64,000 nucleotides of DNA from Comamonadaceae bacterium M7527 (GTDB taxonomy: Bacteria; Pseudomonadota; Gammaproteobacteria; Burkholderiales; Burkholderiaceae_C): the NCBI GenBank assembly GCA_021044545.1, contig CP087990.1:186001-250000 (forward strand), written 5' to 3'. Below the pieces are notes generated by a model. The model worked only from the letters and a program-made list of their open reading frames with translations, did no database searches and was not told the DNA's origin. The translations under genes were made by a program, and so were the position numbers. Below are positions 7,751 to 15,284 of this stretch, piece after piece (the stretch's first letter is position 1; every line of letters begins with the position of its first letter).

Positions 7751-9436
7751 TTACATTCCTGCGTAGTTTGGCCCGCCACCGCCTTCTGGTGTCACCCAGT
7801 TGATGTTTTGGGTGGGGTCTTTGATATCGCAGGTTTTGCAGTGTACGCAGTTTTGCGCGTTGATTTGCAAGGCATCTTCGCCCGTTGTGGTTTTGATGTA
7901 CTCATAGACGCCTGCAGGGCAATAGCGAGACTCTGGGCCTGCGTAGTGCTTGAGGTTGATGGCCACTGGCACGCTGGCGTCTTTGAGCGTCAGGTGCGCG
8001 GGCTGATCTTCGGCGTGGTTGGTGTTGCTGATGAACACGCTGCTCAAGCGGTCAAAGGTGATGACGCCGTCTGGCTTGGGGTAGGCGATTTGCTCGCACT
8101 CAGTCGCTGGCAGCAAGTAGCTGTGGTCTGGGCGTGTGCGGTGAATGGTCCAGGGTGCTGACTTCATGCCCAGCTTGGGCAGCAGCCATTGCTCGATACC
8201 GGTCATGAAGGCACCCATGGTGTTGCCTTTCTTAAACCACTGTTTGAAGTTTTTGGCGGCTTTGAGTTCGTCGTGCAGCCAGCTGTTTTCAAACGCTTCA
8301 GGGTAGGCGCTCAGTTCATCGTGGGCGCGGCCTGCGGTTAAAGCGTCAAATGCAGCTTCGGCGCACAGCATGCCAGTTTTGATGGCGGCGTGGCTGCCTT
8401 TGATACGGCTGGCGTTGAGGTAGCCTGCGTCACAGCCTACCAATGTACCGCCTGGAAACACGGTTTTGGGCAACGACAACAAGCCTCCTGCCGTGATGGC
8501 ACGTGCGCCATAGCCCAGGCGCTTGCCACCCTCAAGTACGGCCTTGATGCTGGGATGCGTCTTCCAGCGTTGCATTTCCTCAAAGGGGCTTAGCCACGGG
8601 TTTTTGTAGTCCAAGCCTGTCACAAAACCCAGTGTGACCTTGTTGCCCTCTAGGTGGTACAAAAAGCCGCCGCCATAGGTGCTGCTGTCCATGGGCCAGC
8701 CAGCGGTGTGCACCACTTTGCCGGGCTGGGCCTTGTCGGGCGTCACTTCCCACAATTCTTTCACGCCTAGTGCGTAGCTTTGTGGATCTTTGCCCTCGTC
8801 TAGTTTGTACCTGGCAATAAGTGCTTTGCCCAAGTGGCCGCGCGCGCCTTCGGCAAACACGGTGTATTTGCCCAGCAGCGCCATGCCCAGCTGAAACTCA
8901 CCTGTAGCTTCGCCGTCTTTGCCAATGCCCATGTCACCAGTGGCTACGCCACGCACGGCGCCTGAGTCGTCGTACAGCACTTCGGCAGCGGTAAAGCCGG
9001 GAAATATCTCTACGCCCAGGGCCTCAGCCTGCTCGCCCAGCCATTTGGTGACTGCGCCCAAGCTCACCACGTAGTTGCCGTCATTGTGAAAGCAGTTGGG
9101 GACCAAAAAGTCTGGTGTGCGTTTGGCGCCGGTCTCGGTTAAAAACAGCACATCGTCGCCGGTTACGGCTTGGTTCAGCGGTGCGCCCAGTTCTTTCCAG
9201 TTGGGCAGCAGCTCGGTGAGGGCGCGTGGGTCCATGACCGCGCCACTCAGTATGTGCGCGCCTGGTTCTGAGCCTTTTTCCAGCACCACAACGCTCAGCT
9301 CTGTACCTTTGTCTGCGGCCATTTGCTTTAGGCGAATGGCGGTGGCCAGGCCTGCAGGCCCACCGCCAACCACTACGACGTCGTAGTCCATAGACTCGCG
9401 TGGGCCATGGGCTTCTAAGAGGGCGGGTGATGTCAT
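7751..9436 (-). CDS. etfD: Electron transfer flavoprotein-ubiquinone oxidoreductase
   Basis: Membrane-associated FAD/4Fe-4S enzyme passing electrons from ETF (fed by acyl-CoA and other dehydrogenases) to ubiquinone. 561 aa, full length. FAD-binding VVVGGGPAGLATA near residues 20-32. C-terminal iron-sulphur motif C530-x2-C533-x2-C536 (NCVHCKTCDIKDP), with a fourth cysteine upstream in SRYCPAG. Ends in the family-typical GGGGPNYAGM. The ETF subunit genes are not in this window. Start ATG 9436 is plausible, as the mature core begins at MDYDVVVVGGG. Confidence 0.96.
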   Translation of the reverse strand: MTSPALLEAHGPRESMDYDVVVVGGGPAGLATAIRLKQMAADKGTELSVVVLEKGSEPGAHILSGAVMDPRALTELLPNWKELGAPLNQAVTGDDVLFLTETGAKRTPDFLVPNCFHNDGNYVVSLGAVTKWLGEQAEALGVEIFPGFTAAEVLYDDSGAVRGVATGDMGIGKDGEATGEFQLGMALLGKYTVFAEGARGHLGKALIARYKLDEGKDPQSYALGVKELWEVTPDKAQPGKVVHTAGWPMDSSTYGGGFLYHLEGNKVTLGFVTGLDYKNPWLSPFEEMQRWKTHPSIKAVLEGGKRLGYGARAITAGGLLSLPKTVFPGGTLVGCDAGYLNASRIKGSHAAIKTGMLCAEAAFDALTAGRAHDELSAYPEAFENSWLHDELKAAKNFKQWFKKGNTMGAFMTGIEQWLLPKLGMKSAPWTIHRTRPDHSYLLPATECEQIAYPKPDGVITFDRLSSVFISNTNHAEDQPAHLTLKDASVPVAINLKHYAGPESRYCPAGVYEYIKTTTGEDALQINAQNCVHCKTCDIKDPTQNINWVTPEGGGGPNYAGM

Positions 9437-9526
9437 GTAGGTGCTCCAGTTGCTAGCTTGCTTGTTGGCCCATTGTAGTAAACAAGCACCGTGTGTGATG
9501 TCGCCTGCTGCCTATGACAAGGCACA

Positions 9527-10621
9527 ATGCTGGGTTACCTTTTGGGCCCCAATTGGGCCCCCGTTGTTCGAAAAATCATGCTCACGCCTTCAACTACCAA
9601 AGCCTTTGATACCGCGCCCATTGAGATGGCGACCAAGGCGCAGGCCACTGTTGAAACGGTAGCGCACGCAGCTCAGACGCCAGCACCCGTTGTCGCCGCT
9701 GACCGTCGCAGCCACGGCTGGGGTATTGCTGCCGGTCTGGCAGCAGGCGCGTTGTGGGGCTTGGTGTTTGTGGCGCCGCGCATGGCGCCGGGCTTTAGCC
9801 CTGTAGACGTGGCCGCCGGACGTTTTGTGGCCTTTGGTGCTGCAGCCCTGTTGTTTTTGCTGTGGAGCTGGATGCGTGGCGCGCCGCGTCCTACACGCAA
9901 CCAATGGCTGGCGGCTACGGGCATGAGCGTCTTGGGCTTTAGTGGTTACTACGCGTCGTTGGCCTTGGCCATTGCTTGGGCGGGTACTGCGGTGCCGGCA
10001 CTGGTTGTGGGCACCATCCCTATTGTGGTGATGTTGTTGGGTAAACCTGCTGATATGTTGTGGCGGAATTTGGCGCTAGGGCTGCTGGCCACCGCCAGTG
10101 GCATTGCCCTTATGGGGTGGCAAACCTTGGCGAACGCGCCAGCGCTGCAAGCGGGCAGTTTTGAGCAAGTGTTTTGGCAAGGTAGTGCCATGGCCTTGTT
10201 GTCTATGGCGAGTTGGACGGTGTTTGCGCTTTGGAACGCCCGCTGGCTAAAGTCAAATGCACACGTGTCGGCCTTTGATTGGACCAGCTGGATAGGCATA
10301 CCCACCGCCCTGGGCGCTTTGTTGCTGTGGGCCTTGGTCGGTACACCTTTGGAGGCGCTTGGCCAGGCGCCTAGATTGGGGTGGTCGCTGGCGATTTTCG
10401 CGTTTACTGGCATTGGCTCGGCGTGGGTGGCAGGGTGGTTGTGGAATATTGCCAGCAAGCGCTTGAGCGCCAGCTTGTGTGGTCAACTCATTGTGAGCGA
10501 GACCTTGTTTGCCTTGGTGTTTGGCTTTGTGTGGGACGGCGGCTGGCCCAAACTGTTGGAATGCTTGGCGGCCGTGTTGTTTGTCACCGGCATTGTTGCG
10601 TCTATTCGCGCGCATCGTTAA
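9527..10621 (+). CDS. EamA/DMT-family transporter
   Basis: About ten hydrophobic helices in two repeats of the drug/metabolite transporter superfamily. The first helix opens with GIAAGLAAGALWGLVFVAPR and the second half with WTVFALWNARWL. Inner-membrane permease; substrate unknown. 364 aa from ATG 9527, which has a modest AAGG upstream. The first 65 residues are hydrophilic, so ATG 9578 or 9626 could also be the start. It diverges from the ETF-QO gene across a 90-bp gap. Confidence 0.85.
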   Translation: MLGYLLGPNWAPVVRKIMLTPSTTKAFDTAPIEMATKAQATVETVAHAAQTPAPVVAADRRSHGWGIAAGLAAGALWGLVFVAPRMAPGFSPVDVAAGRFVAFGAAALLFLLWSWMRGAPRPTRNQWLAATGMSVLGFSGYYASLALAIAWAGTAVPALVVGTIPIVVMLLGKPADMLWRNLALGLLATASGIALMGWQTLANAPALQAGSFEQVFWQGSAMALLSMASWTVFALWNARWLKSNAHVSAFDWTSWIGIPTALGALLLWALVGTPLEALGQAPRLGWSLAIFAFTGIGSAWVAGWLWNIASKRLSASLCGQLIVSETLFALVFGFVWDGGWPKLLECLAAVLFVTGIVASIRAHR

Positions 10622-10654
10622 GCTGGGCACTCTATTTTCTTGAAAGCCACACAC

Positions 10655-11065
10655 CGTATGCGCCTGGATTTAGCTACCGATAAAAAGCACGTGTTTGACA
10701 TGGTGTTGCCCATACGATGGGGTGACATGGACGCCATGGGGCACGTGAACAATACGGTGTACTTTCGCTACATGGAAACAGTGCGTCTTGAGTGGATGTT
10801 CAAGGCAGGTATTGCGCCCAACCCGCAAGCCCAAGGTCCAGTAATACTGAATGCGTTTTGCAATTTTTACAAACAGCTGGAGTACCCAGGCGATGTGCTG
10901 GTGAAGCTGTTTGTCAGCGACCCAGGGCGCAGCACTTTTGAGACTTGGTGCACACTGGAGCTCACCACCGAGCCCGGCACCATCTATGCTGCCGGTGGTG
11001 CTACCACGGTGTGGGGTGGACTTCCCACGGCAAAAGTCCACGACTATGCCCGAGTGGTTGCGTGA
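10655..11065 (+). CDS. Acyl-CoA thioesterase, hotdog fold (4HBT)
   Basis: 136 aa from ATG 10655 (an in-frame TTG at 10640 adds five residues). Single hotdog domain of the YbgC/FadM-type 4-hydroxybenzoyl-CoA thioesterase family, with the active-site segment WGDMDAMGHVNNTVYFRY, whose aspartate is the expected catalytic residue. Predicted to hydrolyse acyl-CoA thioesters in the cytoplasm; chain length unknown. It follows the EamA transporter by 33 bp on the same strand and converges with the LysE-family gene. Confidence 0.85.
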   Translation, partial: RMRLDLATDKKHVFDMVLPIRWGDMDAMGHVNNTVYFRYMETVRLEWMFKAGIAPNPQAQGPVILNAFCNFYKQLEYPGDVLVKLFVSDPGRSTFETWCTLELTTEPGTIYAAGGATTVWGGLPTAKVHDYARVVA

Positions 11066-11130
11066 ACTGGTAAGCCTGCCTGCCGCGCCTTAATCGTGTC
11101 AGGTTTGGCTTGACTTGGTCTCTTGGGCGC

Positions 11131-11748
11131 TTAGCGCCTGGCCAGCAGCAAGCCAAGGCCGGCCAAGCCCAATAGCGCAGCACTAAAGCGGTTAAACCGC
11201 ATTCGATTGACCGTGCTGCCCATCAGTGCTGCGGCGTAGCGTCCAGCCAGGGCGTACAGGCCAATGGCTACAAATTCAAGCAATAAAAACAGCGCACCTA
11301 ACAGCGCGAACTGCGGTGCAATAGCACGCTCAGTCTGTACAAACTGCGGCAGAAAAGCGGTGAATATCAAAATGGCTTTGGGGTTGCCCATGGCCAACCA
11401 AAACTCGCGCTGTGCCAGTGTTGTAATGGTTTGGCGTTGGGCTTTGGGTGTTGCCGTCAGGGTGTTGACCTTGGTATGCCACAACTGCCAGGCCAGGTAC
11501 AGGAGGTAGGCTGCGCCGGCCAATTTGATACCTACAAACACCCACACCGACGCATACAGCACGGTCGCCACGCCCACTGCGGCCAGCGCCATCATGAGCA
11601 CAAAGGCCAGTTGCCTGCCTATGCCCGCTACAAACGCCACCCGCGCGCCTTGCTGTGTGGCGTGGTTCATGGCGAGCAGATTATTGGGGCCTGGCGCCAT
11701 GTTCAGCGCAAAGCACGCAGGCAAAAAAAGCCACAGGTCTAGTTGCAT
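11131..11748 (-). CDS. LysE/RhtB-family amino-acid exporter
   Basis: 205 aa inner-membrane protein with about six hydrophobic segments. The N-terminus carries the family signature ALNMAPGPNNLLAM, followed by a typical GxxxG-rich second helix. Start set at ATG 11748 (MQLDLWLFLP), which gives the usual family length; the upstream 11790 start adds 14 unlike residues. Predicted efflux of amino acids or related compounds; substrate not readable from sequence. The gene for the AhpD-like protein lies 45 bp upstream on the same strand. Confidence 0.88.
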   Translation of the reverse strand: MQLDLWLFLPACFALNMAPGPNNLLAMNHATQQGARVAFVAGIGRQLAFVLMMALAAVGVATVLYASVWVFVGIKLAGAAYLLYLAWQLWHTKVNTLTATPKAQRQTITTLAQREFWLAMGNPKAILIFTAFLPQFVQTERAIAPQFALLGALFLLLEFVAIGLYALAGRYAAALMGSTVNRMRFNRFSAALLGLAGLGLLLARR

Positions 11749-11793
11749 GAATGTGGGCGCGTTGGCTGGACAGTCGCTGTTGATGGTCAACTT

Positions 11794-12372
11794 TCAACTT
11801 TTAACTTTTGGCACGCGCCCCATCATGAAAAACTCGGGGTTGGGCTGCATGCCTGTTACGCTGGCCATGCGGTTGGATAAGCCAAAGAAGGCTGTAATTG
11901 CGGCAATGTCCCAGGCGTCTTCGTCGTCCATGCCTTGCTGGTGCAGGGCTTCAAAGTCTGCGTCTTCAATGGTGTGTGAAGCGTTGCACACCTTCATGGC
12001 AAAGTCTAGTATGGCGCGTTGCTTGGCACTGATATGGGCCTTGCGGTAGTTCACGGCCACTTCGTCTGCTACCAGTGGTTTTTTTTCATAAATGCGCAGA
12101 ATGGCACCGTGCGCTACCACGCAGTAAAGGCACTGATTGGCCGCGCTGGTGGCGGTGACGATCATCTCGCGATCACCCTTGGTGAGGTTGCCCTCGTCTT
12201 TGAGCATCAGCGCGTCGTGGTAGGCAAAAAACGCGCGCCACTCTGCAGGGCGGCGGGCAAAGCCCAAAAACACGTTGGGAATAAAGCCTGCCTTTTCTTG
12301 TACCTCCAGGATGCGCGCCTGGATGTCTGGGGGCAGGGTGTTGAGGTCTGGGTAAGGGTAGCGTGCGCTCAT
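11794..12372 (-). CDS. Peroxidase-related protein, carboxymuconolactone decarboxylase/AhpD-like
   Basis: 192 aa from ATG 12372, supported by an AGGAG site 5 nt upstream. Contains the AhpD-type redox motif C81-x2-C84 with H88 (QCLYCVVAHG). Family members are thiol-based peroxidase-related proteins, many of them uncharacterised. The C-terminal SNRMASVTGMQPNPEF segment is typical of the uncharacterised peroxidase-related group. It lies between the LysE exporter and the lldD-like gene on the same strand, without an obvious shared pathway. Confidence 0.85.
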   Translation of the reverse strand: MSARYPYPDLNTLPPDIQARILEVQEKAGFIPNVFLGFARRPAEWRAFFAYHDALMLKDEGNLTKGDREMIVTATSAANQCLYCVVAHGAILRIYEKKPLVADEVAVNYRKAHISAKQRAILDFAMKVCNASHTIEDADFEALHQQGMDDEDAWDIAAITAFFGLSNRMASVTGMQPNPEFFMMGRVPKVKS

Positions 12373-12474
12373 GGTGTGCTCCTCTAAAAAACCGTTATGC
12401 ACTGCTTGCAAGTATGCGCAAGCCAGCACACACCAGATGTCGCACAGCTTACCGCCGGCCTGATACGCAGCCCA

Positions 12475-13629
12475 TTACGTTGGGTAAGTGCCAGGTACCA
12501 AGATGTCGCGCCCAACATTGGCCAACTGGGTATGCCCGCAAAACGCCATGGTGAGATCCAGCTCTTTGTGAATAATCTCCAGTGTTTTGGTCACACCGGC
12601 TTGGCCCATGGCGCCCAGGCCGTACAAAAACGCGCGGCCAATATAAGTGCCTTTGGCACCCAATGCCACGGCTTTGAGTACATCTTGGCCACTGCGAATG
12701 CCGCCGTCCATGTGGACTTCAATGTCTTTGCCTACGGCAGCCACAATGCGTGGCAGCACGTTGATGCTGGACTCTGCGCCGTCTAGTTGGCGACCACCGT
12801 GATTGGACACAATCAGTGCGTCCGCGCCTGCCTCTACGGCCAGCTTGGCGTCCGCCTCGTCCATGATGCCTTTGATGATGAGCTTGCCGCCCCAGCGCTG
12901 TTTGATCCACTCAACGTCGCCCCAGTTCAGCTCTGGATCAAATTGCGAGGCTGTCCATTCAGACAAGGAGCCCATGTCCGACACGCCACTGACGTGGCCA
13001 ACAATGTTGCCAAACTGGTGGCGTTTGGTTGCGGCCATGCCCAGACACCAACGCGGCTTGCTAGCCATGTTGATCATGTTGGCAATTGTCAGCTTGGGTG
13101 GCGCAGACAAGCCATTTTTGAGGTCTTTGTGGCGTTGCCCCAGTATTTGCAAGTCAAGCGTGAGCACCAGTGCTGAGCAGTTGGCCGCTTTGGCGCGGTC
13201 TATCAGACGCTCAATAAAAGGGCGATCTTTCATGACGTACAACTGAAACCAAAAAGGGTGGTTGTCTGTGGCTGTCGCAATGTCTTCGATGGAGCAAATA
13301 CTCATGGTGGACAAAGTGAACGGCACACCGAAGGCCTTGGCCGCTTTGGCAGCCAAAATCTCACCGTCAGCGTGCTGCATGCCTGTGAGGCCTGTGGGCG
13401 CGATGGCCACGGGCATGGCCACGTTTTGGCCAACCATTGTTGCGGCAGTGCTGCGGTTGGACAGGTTCACCGCCACGCGCTGGCGCAACTTGATGGCGGC
13501 AAAGTCCTCGGAGTTGGCGCGGTAGGTGGACTCTGTCCAGCTACCCGAGTCGGCGTAGTCGTAAAACATGCGGGGTACGCGGGCTTGGGCTAGGCGTCGC
13601 AGGTCTTCTACGTTGGTGATGACGGGCAT
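12475..13629 (-). CDS. lldD: FMN-dependent alpha-hydroxy-acid dehydrogenase, probably L-lactate dehydrogenase
   Basis: 384 aa from ATG 13629, with AAGGAG six bases upstream. FMN-binding TIM barrel of the LldD/glycolate oxidase family. The catalytic histidine is H277 in SNHGGRQLDG; MDGGIRSGQD follows at the phosphate-binding end. Oxidises a 2-hydroxy acid to the 2-oxo acid, passing electrons to quinone or another acceptor. Lactate is the most likely substrate by overall likeness (MPVITNVEDLRRLA start), but mandelate- or glycolate-type specificity cannot be excluded. Separated from upstream argH by a terminator, so it is probably transcribed on its own. Confidence 0.85.
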   Translation of the reverse strand: MPVITNVEDLRRLAQARVPRMFYDYADSGSWTESTYRANSEDFAAIKLRQRVAVNLSNRSTAATMVGQNVAMPVAIAPTGLTGMQHADGEILAAKAAKAFGVPFTLSTMSICSIEDIATATDNHPFWFQLYVMKDRPFIERLIDRAKAANCSALVLTLDLQILGQRHKDLKNGLSAPPKLTIANMINMASKPRWCLGMAATKRHQFGNIVGHVSGVSDMGSLSEWTASQFDPELNWGDVEWIKQRWGGKLIIKGIMDEADAKLAVEAGADALIVSNHGGRQLDGAESSINVLPRIVAAVGKDIEVHMDGGIRSGQDVLKAVALGAKGTYIGRAFLYGLGAMGQAGVTKTLEIIHKELDLTMAFCGHTQLANVGRDILVPGTYPT

Positions 13630-13690
13630 TTGAGTCTCCTTGGGGGCATTTAGTGTTTGATGAGGTATATTAGCCCACCGCCACCCAACA

Positions 13691-13728
13691 AAAAGCCCCT
13701 GGAGTTTGAAAAACACCCAGGGGCTTTT
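13691..13728 (-). terminator. Rho-independent terminator after argH
   Basis: 12-bp perfect stem AAAAGCCCCTGG/CCAGGGGCTTTT with a 14-nt loop, followed on the minus strand by TTTTTG. It sits 36 bp after the argH stop and before the lldD leader. The A/T ends make it potentially bidirectional, but only argH reads into it. Confidence 0.85.
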
Positions 13729-13764
13729 GAAATATTTGATGGGTGATAAGCCACCAGGCTGCGT

Positions 13765-15201
13765 CTACTGCGCCAGGCGCGCCTCGTGACGGGCTATTTG
13801 CAGCAGCACCTGGCTGGGTGCTGTGCCGCCTGTCGTTTGCCGTGCGTTGAGCGAGCCGCGCAGGCTCAAGCAGTCGAACACGTCTGCGTCAATGCGTGCG
13901 TCAAAGGCCTGCAGGGCGCTCAATTCAAGTTCGCTTAAGTCAATGCCTTGGGCAATCGCGGTTTTCACGGCATGGGCTACGACTTCGTGTGCGTCTCTGA
14001 AGGGCAGGCCCTTTTTCACCAGGTAATCGGCCAAGTCGGTGGCTGTGGCGTAGCCACGCAGGGCTGCTTGCTCCATGGCTCGTGCGTTCACCGTGATACC
14101 GCCTTCGCGTTGGCCGGTTGTGGCGTCAAGTTGCCCGCCAATCATTTCGGCAAAAATGCGCAGCGTGTCGCGCACGGTATCTACCGTGTCAAAGAGTGGT
14201 TCTTTGTCTTCTTGGTTGTCTTTGTTATAGGCCAATGGTTGGCCCTTCATCAGCGTTATAAGCCCCATCAGGTGACCCACCACGCGGCCGGTTTTGCCAC
14301 GGGCCAGTTCGGGCACATCTGGGTTTTTCTTCTGCGGCATGATGGAGCTGCCTGTTGTGAAGCGGTCTGCAATGCGCACAAAGCCAAAGTTTTGGCTCAT
14401 CCACACAATCAACTCTTCACTTAAACGGCTGACGTGCACCATGATGACGCTGGCCGCTGCAGTGAACTCAATGGCAAAGTCGCGGTCGCTGACGGCGTCC
14501 AGGCTGTTTTGACATACGCCTTCCATGCCTAGCAATTCAGCCACCATGTCGCGGTTTAGCGGGTAGCTGGTGCCGGCCAAGGCGGCTGCGCCCAGTGGCA
14601 ATACATTCACGCGTTTGCGCACATCGCGCAAGCGCTCGGCGTCGCGTTTAAACATTTCTACATAGGCCAGCATGTGGTGGCCAAAACTGACCGGCTGGGC
14701 CACTTGCAAGTGGGTAAAGCCCGGCAATATGACGTCTACATGGCGCTTGGCCACGTCTATCAGCGACAGTTGTAGCTCATTCAACAAATCGCTGAGTTGA
14801 TCAATTTCGTCGCGTAGCCACAGGCGGATGTCTGTGGCCACTTGGTCGTTGCGGCTGCGTCCGGTGTGCAAGCGCTTGCCGGCGTCGCCCACCAGCTGGG
14901 TGAGGCGTGCTTCAATGTTGAGGTGTACGTCTTCGAGGTCCAGCTGCCAGTTGAACTCACCCGCGTCAATCTCAGCTTGGACTTGCGCCAAACCGCTCTT
15001 GATGGACGCATGGTCGTCGCTGCTGATGATGCCTTGTGCCTGCAGCATGTGCGCGTGCGCCAGAGAGCCGCGAATGTCTGCGCCGGCCAAACGCTTGTCA
15101 AAAAACACGCTGGCTGTGTAGCGCTTGACCAACTCGCTCATGGGCTCAGAAAAAAGAGCCGACCAGGCTTGGGCTTTGGTATCGAGTTGGTTTGATGACA
15201 T
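13765..15201 (-). CDS. argH: Argininosuccinate lyase
   Basis: Last step of arginine biosynthesis: argininosuccinate to arginine and fumarate. 478 aa from ATG 15201, normal length. Fumarase/aspartase superfamily signature GSSIMPQKKNPDVPELARGK in the second half; THLQVAQPVSFGHH and TGRSRNDQVATD regions are also present. The frame is open 12 codons further upstream, but the residues there are unlike the family. Followed by a strong terminator; ppc lies upstream on the same strand across an 83-bp gap. Confidence 0.97.
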   Translation of the reverse strand: MSSNQLDTKAQAWSALFSEPMSELVKRYTASVFFDKRLAGADIRGSLAHAHMLQAQGIISSDDHASIKSGLAQVQAEIDAGEFNWQLDLEDVHLNIEARLTQLVGDAGKRLHTGRSRNDQVATDIRLWLRDEIDQLSDLLNELQLSLIDVAKRHVDVILPGFTHLQVAQPVSFGHHMLAYVEMFKRDAERLRDVRKRVNVLPLGAAALAGTSYPLNRDMVAELLGMEGVCQNSLDAVSDRDFAIEFTAAASVIMVHVSRLSEELIVWMSQNFGFVRIADRFTTGSSIMPQKKNPDVPELARGKTGRVVGHLMGLITLMKGQPLAYNKDNQEDKEPLFDTVDTVRDTLRIFAEMIGGQLDATTGQREGGITVNARAMEQAALRGYATATDLADYLVKKGLPFRDAHEVVAHAVKTAIAQGIDLSELELSALQAFDARIDADVFDCLSLRGSLNARQTTGGTAPSQVLLQIARHEARLAQ

Positions 15202-15284
15202 AGGTTGTGAGCGGTATATAAAAAACGGGCAGTCCACGCAGGCGACCCCCTCATTTTAGCCAAGGCCTGATCGCACGCACCCAA